This document shows positions 25,607 through 34,977 of a stretch of DNA of 39,252 nucleotides, in pieces. The position numbers and the translations under genes were made by a program. Every line of letters begins with the position of its first letter. Position 1 is the stretch's first letter. The stretch comes from Balneolaceae bacterium UBA1514 (lineage in GTDB: Bacteria; Bacteroidota; Rhodothermia; Balneolales; Balneolaceae). The DNA lies in the NCBI GenBank assembly GCA_002323515.1, contig DCQQ01000002.1:1-39252 (forward strand), read 5' to 3'. Under the pieces are notes generated by a model. It saw only the letters and a program-made list of their open reading frames with translations, made no database searches and had not been told where the DNA came from.

Positions 25607-26118
25607 AGTACTCGCCTCGCAGACAAATAGTGCACACTCCAGTAACGAGCATTTAGATCAGATATCATCACCCCTCCTGTGGTACCCGCATGTAAAAAGT
25701 GTCGCCTGTCAACCATTACGCCAACGTGATAGGTGGTTGGTCCTGTTTTAAAAAAAACCAAATCACCTAAATCTACCCATTTACGCCGTATTTTCTTTCC
25801 CAACTTCATTTGTTCCAAGGTTGTGCGAGGTAGTTTTTCGCCCAAATAATCATCAAATATCACCTGCATAAAGGCAGAGCAATCAACCCCTTTAAGGTTG
25901 GTTCCACCCCATTGATAAGGAGTTCCTCTCCATTCGGTGTATGCTCGTTTCAACCGGTTGAACCTTCGCGCTTCTGCTAAACCTGCAGACCGGCTCATGG
26001 TGGGAATAAAACGTTCGGAAGGCTCACTAGATGAACGTGTGGTTATACTGTTAGTACTACCGCAAGCACCTAAAAGTGAACTTACTGTGATCAAAAATAG
26101 TAGTGCAGAAAACTTCAA
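25603..26118 (-). CDS. NlpC/P60-family lipoprotein (Spr/MepS-like cell-wall peptidase)
   Basis: A 171-aa protein with a lipoprotein signal peptide: hydrophobic 4-16 and lipobox LLGAC with Cys19. A short linker precedes the NlpC/P60 domain (about 55-171). The catalytic triad is readable: C80 in GVDCSAFMQ, H131 in YHVGVMV, and H143 in FLHAGT as the third residue. YQWGGTN before the Cys is the normal substrate-cleft motif. It is expected to cut D-Glu-meso-DAP or DAP cross-links in peptidoglycan from the inner face of the outer membrane, and the meso-DAP type of wall is supported by the MurE motif in this window. Its size matches MepS. It ends at a 4-bp overlap with the alternative glmU gene. Confidence 0.93.
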   Translation of the reverse strand: MKFSALLFLITVSSLLGACGSTNSITTRSSSEPSERFIPTMSRSAGLAEARRFNRLKRAYTEWRGTPYQWGGTNLKGVDCSAFMQVIFDDYLGEKLPRTTLEQMKLGKKIRRKWVDLGDLVFFKTGPTTYHVGVMVDRRHFLHAGTTGGVMISDLNARYWSVHYLSARRVL

Positions 26119-26203
26119 ACGATTTAGTACAATATTTGGGTTAGCAGTAGATGATATACTAATTTAGTAAATTATTTGTATAACCTAACTTCTGCAACGA
26201 ACT

Positions 26204-26959
26204 ATGCCAATACAACTTTTAGTGAATATTGATCATATTGCTACACTCCGAAACGCCCGGGGTGAAGGCTATCCAGTACCTGCACAAGCCGCCCAAATTT
26301 GCGAAAAAGCAGGCGCTGCTGGAATCGTCTTTCACTTGAGAGGAGATCGTCGTCATATCATGGACCACGATTTAACTGAACTCAAGGAATCAGTACAAGG
26401 GGTATTGGATTTTGAGATGGCCGCCACTGAAGAAATGATCGAGTTACTGCATCAGGTACACCCGGATATATGCACCTTGGTTCCAGAAGGTCGGGAAGAA
26501 CTAACCACCGAAGGCGGATTGCATTTAGCAGCGGTCTTTGAAGACTTTAAAACGCGTGTATTTCCAGCCATTCGTAACGGTACTGGCGGTTCGAAGGTTG
26601 AAATAAGTTTATTCGTAGACCCCAATCTAGACGATATTCAGGGGGCTATAGAACTAGGTAGTGACGCCATCGAGCTACACACCGGAACCTACGCCAATGC
26701 CTCCACCCCATCTGCCGCACAGGCAGAACTAAGCCGCCTAACAACGGCCGCTAAAATGGCGCACGCTGCTGGGCTAAAAGTAAACGCCGGCCATGGCTTA
26801 AACCAAAAAAACCTAGCACCCTTTCTTCACGCCGTCCCACATCTAGCCGATATTAGCATAGGACATGCACTCATAAGCGAAGCTGTTTTCCATGGCTTAG
26901 CCAACACAGTTCAGGCCTATATGACCATTATAGGACAGGTAAAAGAGGGGCCGCGCTAA
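26204..26959 (+). CDS. pdxJ: Pyridoxine 5'-phosphate synthase
   Basis: A 251-aa TIM-barrel enzyme of the DXP-dependent vitamin B6 route, condensing 3-amino-1-hydroxyacetone phosphate with deoxyxylulose phosphate. Family landmarks are LLVNIDHIATLRNARG at the N-terminus, GIVFHLRGDRRHIMDHDL, the E-M-A-A-T-E-E-M segment, TLVPEGREELTTEGGL, EISLFVDPNLDDI, ELHTGTYAN, LKVNAGHGLNQKN and ISIGHALISEAVFHGL. The start at 26204 gives the expected N-terminus. A 1-bp overlap of stop and start (TAATG) joins it to era, so the two are translationally coupled. An 85-bp gap separates it from the divergent NlpC/P60 gene and should hold the promoter. Confidence 0.97.
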   Translation: MPIQLLVNIDHIATLRNARGEGYPVPAQAAQICEKAGAAGIVFHLRGDRRHIMDHDLTELKESVQGVLDFEMAATEEMIELLHQVHPDICTLVPEGREELTTEGGLHLAAVFEDFKTRVFPAIRNGTGGSKVEISLFVDPNLDDIQGAIELGSDAIELHTGTYANASTPSAAQAELSRLTTAAKMAHAAGLKVNAGHGLNQKNLAPFLHAVPHLADISIGHALISEAVFHGLANTVQAYMTIIGQVKEGPR

Positions 26960-27894
26960 TGAGTCGCACTCATTTTTCTGGATACGCCGCTATTCTAGGA
27001 CGACCTAATGCAGGTAAATCCACCCTTATGAATGGTCTCCTTGGAAGTAAAATTTCCATTGCCACACATAAAGCACAGACCACCCGCCATCAAATCATGG
27101 GGATCTATAGTGAAGAAGATTGCCAAATCATTTTTTTAGATACTCCTGGGATTATCCAGCCCAAATACGAACTTCAAAAAGCGATGATGCGCTTTGTTGA
27201 AAAGGCCGAAAAAGAAGCGGATGTCATGCTCTTGTTGGTTGATCTTAAGCGGAGTTTTATAAAGCAGGAACGGGACAAAAAAAATGCCCCAAACGCTCCT
27301 ACTGAATTGGTTGATCACGAATTATTAGGACACGTCCGATCCCAGCAAAAACCCGTAATATTGGTATTGAATAAGATGGATACGGTGTCCGAGGAATGGT
27401 TAAAAAAAGTACAAGAAGCATATGAAGAGGCATTCACTTTTGCTGGAATTCAAGCCATATCGGCGCTCGAGCAGCACGGCATACCGGCCTTAATCGATCA
27501 ACTCAAAACCAAGCTACATAAAGGCCCTGCTTTTTATCCAAAGGATGAGTTAAGCGAGCATCCCCTCCGATTTTTTGTATCTGAATTCATTCGTGAACAG
27601 TTGTTTTTAAATTATCATGAAGAACTACCGTATTCAGCTACCATCGAAATATTAGAGTATCAGGAATCCCCTGAAATTGATCGAATTATGGCCGATATCG
27701 TGGTCAATCGAAATTCTCAAAAAGGTATGATTATAGGGAAAAAAGGGGCTGCTATAAAGCAATTAGGCATTCAGTCCCGAGCAAATATTGAATCATTTTT
27801 AGATAAGCAAGTACACCTAGAATTACATGTGAAAGTACGAGAAAAATGGCGAGAAAAAGAACATATGGTCCGTAATTTAGGATACAGAGAATAA
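26959..27894 (+). CDS. era: GTPase Era
   Basis: A 311-aa protein. The GTPase part has GRPNAGKST (G1, about 12-20), a Thr in AQTTRHQIMG (G2), FLDTPGIIQPK (G3), LVLNKMD (G4, about 132-138) and a SALEQHG-like G5. The C-terminal KH domain (about 215-305) contains the G-x-x-G loop as IGKKGAAIK. Era binds the 3' end of 16S rRNA and assists 30S assembly. Between G3 and G4 there is a Lys-rich stretch (RSFIKQERDKKNAPNAPTEL) of roughly 15 residues more than in E. coli Era. The start ATG overlaps the pdxJ stop by one base. The next gene is 344 bp away behind a riboswitch. Confidence 0.97.
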   Translation: MSRTHFSGYAAILGRPNAGKSTLMNGLLGSKISIATHKAQTTRHQIMGIYSEEDCQIIFLDTPGIIQPKYELQKAMMRFVEKAEKEADVMLLLVDLKRSFIKQERDKKNAPNAPTELVDHELLGHVRSQQKPVILVLNKMDTVSEEWLKKVQEAYEEAFTFAGIQAISALEQHGIPALIDQLKTKLHKGPAFYPKDELSEHPLRFFVSEFIREQLFLNYHEELPYSATIEILEYQESPEIDRIMADIVVNRNSQKGMIIGKKGAAIKQLGIQSRANIESFLDKQVHLELHVKVREKWREKEHMVRNLGYRE

Positions 27895-27984
27895 TTTTTT
27901 CGTTAGCTCTTGCATCAAAAGTAGAACAGTGTTAGTATTGTATCACAAGCTCATTAAGCTTGTATGTTCTTTAAAAGTTTAGCT

Positions 27985-28102
27985 TCTCATTACGAAAGGC
28001 GGAGGGATCAGGCCCTGTGAAACCTTGGCAACCGGCTATATATGTCACTCGACGGCGAGCACATGTATAGACAAGGTGCCACATCCTGCTTTGTGATTGA
28101 AT
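27985..28102 (+). promoter_or_regulatory. SAM-I (S-box) riboswitch
   Basis: The conserved core is present: AAAGGCGGAGGGATCAGGCC, then CTGTGAAACCTTGGCAACC, then AAGGTGCCACATCCTGC. The kink-turn and SAM pocket blocks are in the right order. Arms TCATTAC (27987-27993) and GTGATTGA (28093-28100) can form P1 with one bulged base. It lies 137 bp upstream of metY and is followed by a terminator, so high SAM should stop transcription of metY-metX. The Rfam model was not run; the call rests on the conserved blocks. Confidence 0.92.
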
Positions 28103-28143
28103 CGTTCAATCCAAAGAAAGATGAGTTCGATCCGCTTATAGTT

Positions 28144-28179
28144 AAGCCCTGTTCGAATTCATCCGAGCAAGGCTTTTTT
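28144..28179 (+). terminator. Terminator of the SAM-I riboswitch expression platform
   Basis: A 12-bp stem (28144-28155 with 28164-28175, one C-A mismatch and one U-G pair) closes an 8-nt loop and runs into six T (28174-28179). It sits between the SAM aptamer and the metY start, so it is the regulated terminator. The antiterminator pairing was not worked out. Confidence 0.8.
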
Positions 28180-28202
28180 CGTTTCATACACGATGTTAAT
28201 GA

Positions 28203-29552
<1,350 letters not shown>

Positions 29553-29601
29553 CCCCTCTTAATTCAATTGACCCGTTGGCTTTCATAACAGATGTAGAAG
29601 A

Positions 29602-30636
29602 ATGAGTATCCAGAATACATTACTTGTATCCGAAACATACACGACCGAATCCGGTTTTGTATTTAAGGAGTTTGAACTCGGCTATCATAGCTGGGGCAGC
29701 TTGAACAAGAATGGTGATAATGTGATACTCATTTTTCATGCGTTAACGGGAGATAGCAACGCTGAGGATTGGTTTCACGGTTTTTTTTCCCAGGAAAGTC
29801 CTATTGATTTAGATCATCACTATGTTCTATGCATCAATACCCCGGGTAGTTGTTATGGCTCTACCGGACCTCAAAGCCTAAACCCTCAAACACATAAAGC
29901 CTATGGTCCTGATTTCCCTGTGCTGAGCATACGAGATATCGTTCAAATGGAACAACATCTACTAAATCACCTCCAGATTAATTCCATCCAATGTGCAATT
30001 GGAGGATCGATGGGCGGTATGATTGCTCTAGAATTTGCCCTCATAGACCCTAGAATTCAACGTACTTTCTTGATGGCGATGGGTAAAGCACACACGGCCT
30101 GGTCCATCGGACTTAGTCATTTACAAAGGCAGGCTATATACCAGGATCCACACTGGAAGGCAGGTTGGTATACCGCTGAAGCGCCACCAAGCCAAGGGCT
30201 TGCTTTGGCGCGGCAAATTGGCATGATGACCTACCGCTCACCTGAGGATTATGAAACCAAGTTCGGCAGAGATATCCATGAGATTACCAATGATCCCTAC
30301 TACCAGGTCGAATCCTACCTAGATTATCAAGGGCAGAAACTCAATAAACGATTCGATGCTCTTAGTTATGAGCGACTCACTCGATCTATGGATACCCATG
30401 ATATATCCAGAGATCGTAGTAGTTTTAAAGAAGTGGCCAAGCAGCTAACTATCCCCATTCATGTGGTTGGTATACTATCCGACGCTTTGTATCCGATTTC
30501 AGAGCAAAAGGATCTAGCCCAGCTCTTGCCCAATGGCCAATTTACGGCACTGGAATCCCCCTATGGTCACGATGCCTTTTTAATCGAATTTGATCAGCTC
30601 ACCCAAATATTGTCCCGTTTTCTAGCGACTACCTAA
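29602..30636 (+). CDS. metX: Homoserine O-acetyltransferase
   Basis: A 344-aa alpha/beta-hydrolase-fold acyltransferase. The catalytic triad is visible: S136 in IGGSMGGMIALEF, D294 in GILSDALYP and H323 in YGHDAFLIE. The N-terminal LIFHALTGDSNA, INTPGSCYGSTGPQS and DFPVLSIRDIVQMEQHLL are typical of MetX. It transfers acetyl from acetyl-CoA (or, in some homologues, succinyl) to homoserine, supplying the substrate of the MetY encoded just upstream. Acyl choice cannot be settled from motifs alone. Expected control is the SAM-I riboswitch upstream of metY. A small hairpin spans the stop codon (30629-30644). Confidence 0.95.
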   Translation: MSIQNTLLVSETYTTESGFVFKEFELGYHSWGSLNKNGDNVILIFHALTGDSNAEDWFHGFFSQESPIDLDHHYVLCINTPGSCYGSTGPQSLNPQTHKAYGPDFPVLSIRDIVQMEQHLLNHLQINSIQCAIGGSMGGMIALEFALIDPRIQRTFLMAMGKAHTAWSIGLSHLQRQAIYQDPHWKAGWYTAEAPPSQGLALARQIGMMTYRSPEDYETKFGRDIHEITNDPYYQVESYLDYQGQKLNKRFDALSYERLTRSMDTHDISRDRSSFKEVAKQLTIPIHVVGILSDALYPISEQKDLAQLLPNGQFTALESPYGHDAFLIEFDQLTQILSRFLATT

Positions 30637-30649
30637 GAAGGTAGATTTT
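30629..30649 (+). terminator. Weak hairpin at the end of metX
   Basis: CTACCT (30629-30634) pairs with AGGTAG (30639-30644) around the loop AAGA, so the stem includes the metX stop. It is followed by ATTTTC. The stem is only 6 bp and the T-run short, so this is a weak terminator candidate at best. Confidence 0.3.
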
Positions 30650-30883
30650 CCAGTACGGTTACGTAAGAATTTGCAGATACATTCCAGAGACTATGCATAG
30701 ATAGTTGTCTCATTTTTTTGCTATCCCATCCCTACTTTTTCTGCCTCAACTGTTTCACTTCAACTGTTTGATTTCTGCCTTTTCTGCCTTTTCCTTTTCA
30801 ATGAATACCATCAAGAAATACACCTTATATACAGGTTCTAATTACATCAGTTTGGTATTTTTTTACTTCTCAGTGTTTTTTTC
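30650..30883. other. Pyrimidine-rich gap between metX and the mraZ promoter
   Basis: No convincing gene. From about 30710 to 30803 the plus strand is strongly T/C-rich, with TTTCTGCC three times (30738, 30772 and 30781) and CAACTGTTT twice (30748 and 30761). A 60-codon frame at 30705-30887 exists only because of this composition. The repeats could be a 5' structure or a site for a regulator, but I cannot name one. Confidence 0.4.
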
Positions 30884-30913
30884 TTGACAGATTATAGAAA
30901 ATTAGGGTACATT
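30884..30913 (+). promoter_or_regulatory. Promoter of the mraZ/dcw operon
   Basis: A perfect TTGACA (30884-30889) is followed after 18 bp by TACATT (30908-30913), a 4/6 match to TATAAT. The start point should fall near 30920, inside the MraZ boxes just downstream. The first gene, mraZ, begins at 30988, giving a leader of about 70 nt. Confidence 0.7.
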
Positions 30914-30914
30914 G

Positions 30915-30939
30915 TGGGGTAAAGTGGGAGATAGTGGGG
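30915..30939 (+). promoter_or_regulatory. MraZ operator: three TGGGN direct repeats at 10-bp period
   Basis: TGGGG at 30915, TGGGA at 30925 and TGGGG at 30935, each separated by exactly 5 bp (TAAAG, GATAG). This is the MraZ-binding arrangement known from other bacteria. It lies over the expected transcription start, immediately after the -10 box, so binding by the mraZ product should repress the operon. Confidence 0.9.
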
Positions 30940-30987
30940 ACTATCTTTCACCCAAAAAAAGCAATCATAATTCCACGTTTAGTCACC

Positions 30988-31455
30988 TTGCATAGTTTCA
31001 AAGGTCAATACGAGCATAGTATAGATGCAAAAGGCCGCATAGCCTTCCCGGCTAAAATGCGAAAAGTGTTGAGTCCAGACGCTCAAGAACGCTTTGTTGT
31101 GGTGCGTGGATTAGAAACCTGTCTTTATTTATACCCCGAAAACGAGTGGCGTGACGTGGAAGAAACCCTCTCTAAGGCCAACAATTTTACCCGAGCTGGC
31201 CGAATTGCTAAACGGAACTTCTTACGCTACGCCGAAGACGCCGCTTTGGACAAACAACATCGTATTGCTCTCCCCACTGAGCATACCAAATATGCCCAAA
31301 TCGATGGAAAAGCTATTTTCATTGGTATAGGGCAATACATCGAGATTTGGTCCCCCGACGTCCTCGAAAATGTTGACGCCGATTTAGATCCCGATGCTTT
31401 TGAAGCCATTTTTGAACAAGTAATGGGAGGCAGTTCCGGTATCGATGGTGAATAA
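30988..31455 (+). CDS. mraZ: Transcriptional regulator MraZ
   Basis: From TTG at 30988, 155 aa, the usual MraZ size. A GTG at 30934 would also be in frame but lies inside the third TGGGN box and adds 18 residues unlike the family. MraZ proteins normally begin just before the (F/S)xGxYEHSIDAKGRI block, here SFKGQYEHSIDAKGRIAFPA at residues 3-22. Two AbrB-like repeats are visible: the first from about 3, the second near 80-95 (DAALDKQHRIALPTEH). MraZ forms a ring and binds its own promoter, and the matching boxes at 30915-30939 imply autoregulation of the whole cell-division cluster. rsmH starts 1 bp after its stop. Confidence 0.95.
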   Translation: MHSFKGQYEHSIDAKGRIAFPAKMRKVLSPDAQERFVVVRGLETCLYLYPENEWRDVEETLSKANNFTRAGRIAKRNFLRYAEDAALDKQHRIALPTEHTKYAQIDGKAIFIGIGQYIEIWSPDVLENVDADLDPDAFEAIFEQVMGGSSGIDGE

Positions 31456-31456
31456 T

Positions 31457-32383
31457 ATGACTACATATTATGAACATATACCGGTAATGCTCCAAGAATG
31501 CATTGAGCATTTAATTACTGACCCAAACGGCAGCTATATTGACGCGACCTTGGGCGGTGGTGGCCATACCTTAGCTATATTGGAGAAATTAGGTCCACAA
31601 GCGAGGGTTTTTGGAGTAGATCAAGACCAACAAGCTATTGATGCAGCAAGCCAGCGTATTGGGGAAGACCCCAGATGCACGATTTTTAAAGGAAACTTCG
31701 GCTACCTGTCCACTCTTTTACCTCCCCCCTTTAAAGGTCAGGTAGCCGGAATCCTTTTAGATTTAGGAGTTTCCACGCATCAACTCAAAGAAGCTGATAG
31801 AGGATTTAGTTTTCAGCAAGAAGGTCCCCTTGACATGAGAATGGGAACCTACACAGGCCTAACTGCGTATGATGTAGTGAATACCTACGATTACGAACGA
31901 CTAAGAGATCTCATATTTCATTATGGAGAAGAGCGCGGTAGTCGGAAAATTGCCCAAAGTATCATTGATGCCCGTCCAATAGAAAGTACTCAAGAGCTCT
32001 CCACTATTATTAGTGAACAAGTACCCTCTAAGTTTAGAATAAAAAGCTTAGCTAGAGTATTTCAGGCTATTCGTATTGAGGTGAATCAAGAATTAGAGGT
32101 GCTAAAGCAAGTCTTACAACAAGGACTTAAGCTATTGGCCCCGGGTGGTAGAATGGTGGTTATGAGCTATCACTCACTCGAAGATCGATTGGTTAAAAAC
32201 TTCATAAAGAGTGGAAATTTTGAAGGGATCATCGAAAAAGATTTTTATGGTAACCCTGTCTGTCCCCTAACGCCCATCAACCGGCAGGTAATTACCCCGA
32301 ACGATCAAGAAATTGATCGAAACCCAGCCTCTCGAAGTGCTAAACTTAGAGTAGCTGAAAAAGTAGGAGACCCTGGCTCATGA
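31457..32383 (+). CDS. rsmH: 16S rRNA (cytosine1402-N4)-methyltransferase
   Basis: From ATG at 31457, 308 aa, 1 bp after the mraZ stop and preceded by GGTGA at a good spacing. An ATG at 31445 would add four residues and overlap mraZ. Motifs are YYEHIPVMLQECIEHL at the N-terminus, SYIDATLGGGGHTLAIL (SAM binding), VFGVDQDQQAI, GILLDLGVSTHQL, GFSFQQEGPLDMRMG and VMSYHSLEDRLVKNF, with the closing NPASRSAKLRVAEK. All are typical of RsmH/MraW, which methylates C1402 of 16S rRNA with SAM. It is the second gene of the dcw cluster; its stop overlaps the ftsL start (ATGA). Confidence 0.97.
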   Translation: MTTYYEHIPVMLQECIEHLITDPNGSYIDATLGGGGHTLAILEKLGPQARVFGVDQDQQAIDAASQRIGEDPRCTIFKGNFGYLSTLLPPPFKGQVAGILLDLGVSTHQLKEADRGFSFQQEGPLDMRMGTYTGLTAYDVVNTYDYERLRDLIFHYGEERGSRKIAQSIIDARPIESTQELSTIISEQVPSKFRIKSLARVFQAIRIEVNQELEVLKQVLQQGLKLLAPGGRMVVMSYHSLEDRLVKNFIKSGNFEGIIEKDFYGNPVCPLTPINRQVITPNDQEIDRNPASRSAKLRVAEKVGDPGS

Positions 32384-32778
32384 TGGTATCGTCCCCCCTG
32401 CATAGGCAGAACATGAAGCCAAACCTCAGAAAAATCAATTCCACTGATTCCATACCCTCTCCATCTCAAAAAACCAGTAAAAATATTGGCCAAGGAACTG
32501 GAATCAAGTTATCGGCCTTCAAACCTACCAAAATTATTGCCTTCACTCTGGTAGCAGCAATTTTTGGATTTATCTATTTAACGCATGTATTCGCTACCCA
32601 AGAGCTCCTTGGACAGGTTCAACAGCTCCAAAGAGAATACGAACAGACCCAGCAAGTTTATGATGAGCTAAAACTTCGATACGATCGGATGAAAGGCCCT
32701 GCAAATATTTATCGTAAGGCCAGAGAATTAGGCTTTATCAATGCTGGGCCAGCCGACCAAATATTGGAGGGCCAATAA
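32380..32778 (+). CDS. ftsL: Cell-division protein FtsL
   Basis: A 132-aa single-pass protein. A cytoplasmic Ser/Lys/Pro-rich head (1-50) precedes one membrane helix (about 51-70, IIAFTLVAAIFGFIYLTHVF). A heptad-like coiled coil follows (LLGQVQQLQREYEQTQQVYD, to about 105), then a short RKARELGFINAGPADQILEG tail that is typical of FtsL ends. Sequence identity in this family is low; the call rests on size, topology and position between rsmH and the penicillin-binding protein. It belongs to the FtsQLB-type divisome complex that activates septal synthesis. The start overlaps rsmH by 4 bp and ftsI begins at the base after its stop. Confidence 0.85.
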   Translation: MMVSSPLHRQNMKPNLRKINSTDSIPSPSQKTSKNIGQGTGIKLSAFKPTKIIAFTLVAAIFGFIYLTHVFATQELLGQVQQLQREYEQTQQVYDELKLRYDRMKGPANIYRKARELGFINAGPADQILEGQ

Positions 32779-34977
32779 ATGCAGGAATTTAGAGGTGCCA
32801 TAATGGGTCGGATGTTTGTTGTGCTAGGTATCCTATTTTTACTACCAGTGGCATTATTGGTTCAATTGGTTAGGATTAATTTCATTGAGGGTGATGAACT
32901 TCGTCAGCTTTGGAATAAGCAAGCCATCACAGAAATATCTATACCTGCAGAACGTGGTAATATTTACGACCGAAATGGCACCCTGCTAGCTACCAACACC
33001 GTAGACTACAAAATGGCCTTAGACCCCAAAGTACCAGGGATGACGCAGGCGCACATAGACACGGTATTGGTAACATTGGGCCGAACTACTGGTAAAGGCA
33101 ACACCTATTACCAAGGTATTCTAAACGAGGCTCCTGCACGGTCCCGTTACGTGGTGATGGAAAAAAACATGAATGGCTCGCAAAAGGAGCAACTAGCCAC
33201 TCTTGGAATACGAGGGGTTATTTTAGAAGAAAACTATCGCCGCAGTTATACCTTTGGCTCGCTTGCCGCTCATACTATGGGCTTTGTAAATCATGAAATG
33301 ATAGGACGGATTGGCCTCGAGTCTCATTACGATAAAGAACTAAGAGGGGTTGATGGTGTGCAACAAGTGCGTAAAGATGCACTTCAACGTGTATTTGAAT
33401 ACGTTGGAGCACCAACAAAATTACCCATCGAGGGTTATGATTTACACACCACGATTGACGCTTCCATCCAAGCTATTTTAGAAGATGAGTTACAAGTTGG
33501 GGTTCAACGATTTAAGGCCAACTATGGTACTGGGATAATCATGGACCCTACCACGGGCGAAATCTTGGCTATGGCCAATTACCCAAGCTATGACCCTAAT
33601 GTTCCTGGAGATACTAATGAAGAAAATCGGCGAAATTTTGCCATAGCAGATATGGTAGAACCGGGTTCTACCTTTAAGTTAGTCACCGCCATTGCAGCCG
33701 TAGAACAGGGGGTGATTGAGGAAGGAGAACTTTTCGAAACACCCGAAGACGGGGCTGTTCAAATTCACGGTCTTACCTTACGAGATCACGATCCATTAGG
33801 GACTATGAACTTTGCAGAGGTGATTCAACAGTCGTCCAACGTGGCTACCGCTGAAATAGCCATGCGATTGGATAATGATACTTTCTACCAATATGCTCGT
33901 AATTTAGGTTTTGGAACCCCCACTCATGTGGATATTGCAGGGGAAGAAAGTGGACGTATGGCAAAACCCTTCGAATGGAGTTTGGTAAGTTTGCCTTGGA
34001 TGTCCCATGGTTATGAGCTTCTTGCTACCCCTATGCAAACTACTCAAGCCTACGCTGCTTTTGCTAATCGGAGTGATTTGATGCGTCCTTATTTAGTGAG
34101 GGAAATAACGAATTCAAATGGTAAAATCGTTGAACAATTCCAACCAACCCGGATTCGTAAGGTAGCCAAAGCTAAAACCCTGGATCACCTTTATCCCGTT
34201 TTTGAAAGTGTTGTTAGTGATTCAGGAACTGGGGATTTAGCCCAAATACCAGGTCTACGTATTGCAGGTAAAACAGGAACGGCTAAGAAAGTGGTCAATG
34301 GGGTGTACTCCAATCGTTATAGAGGTTCTTTTGTTGGCTTTTTCCCTGTAGAAGCTCCCAAATATGTTATCTATATCATGTTAGACGAGCCAAAACCCAT
34401 AGGATATGGTGGATATACTGCGGGCCCAATTTTTAAGCAGGTAGCCCTGCGTATTGCCGGTTTGGACCAAGACCTACAACAACAATTGGTGCAACAAAAG
34501 AACAAAAGAAATACCTTTGCTATTGCTCCCTCCTTGTTAGGCTTATCACCTAATCGAGCCGAAGAATTATTGGAATCCCTATATATTCCTTTTGAGATGG
34601 AGGGTGAAGGCGATTGGATTGTAGATCAGCAGCCAGCCCCTGGGGACACTCTTTTTGCAAAAACCCGATTACGCCTTAATGCTCAGACTAAATCAAGCCT
34701 CTTAAATCCTCACAAGGATCCAAAAACAGCATTGAGAGAAGCAAGTACCGAAGAGATTGAACGCATTGCACTTCCCGATGTGCGCGGAATGAGCATGCGA
34801 ACAGCCCACACCATGTTGGCTGAATTAGGTCTTAAGACACAACGTGTTGGTTCCGGGACCATTTACGCACAATTTCCACTTGCCGGTGAGTACACTCTTC
34901 CCGGAAGAACGGTAACAATTCGGGGCAAGGCACGCTCATTCGAACAAATTAGTAAAAAAACAGGGAGGCAGCAGTGA
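32779..34977 (+). CDS. ftsI: Penicillin-binding protein (FtsI/PBP3-type, PASTA domains)
   Basis: A 732-aa class B PBP. One N-terminal membrane anchor (about 11-30) is followed by a dimerisation domain (IPAERGNIYDRNGTLLATN, about 55-73; HTMGFVNHEMIGRIGLE). The transpeptidase has the three active-site motifs: SxxK as S297-T-F-K300 in EPGSTFK, SxN as S352-S-N in QSSNVA, and KTG at 498-500 in AGKTGTAKK. Two C-terminal PASTA domains lie at about 582-635 and 663-717 (the second begins LPDVRGMS). It cross-links septal peptidoglycan. PASTA domains on FtsI are usual in Firmicutes and also in FCB bacteria. It starts directly after ftsL and its end overlaps murE by 4 bp (GTGA). Confidence 0.95.
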   Translation: MQEFRGAIMGRMFVVLGILFLLPVALLVQLVRINFIEGDELRQLWNKQAITEISIPAERGNIYDRNGTLLATNTVDYKMALDPKVPGMTQAHIDTVLVTLGRTTGKGNTYYQGILNEAPARSRYVVMEKNMNGSQKEQLATLGIRGVILEENYRRSYTFGSLAAHTMGFVNHEMIGRIGLESHYDKELRGVDGVQQVRKDALQRVFEYVGAPTKLPIEGYDLHTTIDASIQAILEDELQVGVQRFKANYGTGIIMDPTTGEILAMANYPSYDPNVPGDTNEENRRNFAIADMVEPGSTFKLVTAIAAVEQGVIEEGELFETPEDGAVQIHGLTLRDHDPLGTMNFAEVIQQSSNVATAEIAMRLDNDTFYQYARNLGFGTPTHVDIAGEESGRMAKPFEWSLVSLPWMSHGYELLATPMQTTQAYAAFANRSDLMRPYLVREITNSNGKIVEQFQPTRIRKVAKAKTLDHLYPVFESVVSDSGTGDLAQIPGLRIAGKTGTAKKVVNGVYSNRYRGSFVGFFPVEAPKYVIYIMLDEPKPIGYGGYTAGPIFKQVALRIAGLDQDLQQQLVQQKNKRNTFAIAPSLLGLSPNRAEELLESLYIPFEMEGEGDWIVDQQPAPGDTLFAKTRLRLNAQTKSSLLNPHKDPKTALREASTEEIERIALPDVRGMSMRTAHTMLAELGLKTQRVGSGTIYAQFPLAGEYTLPGRTVTIRGKARSFEQISKKTGRQQ

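Noticed and set aside
30705..30887. A 60-codon plus-strand frame upstream of mraZ, rich in Phe and Ser.
   Set aside because: It exists because the region is T/C-rich; it has no ribosome-binding site or family likeness and runs over the mraZ -35 box.
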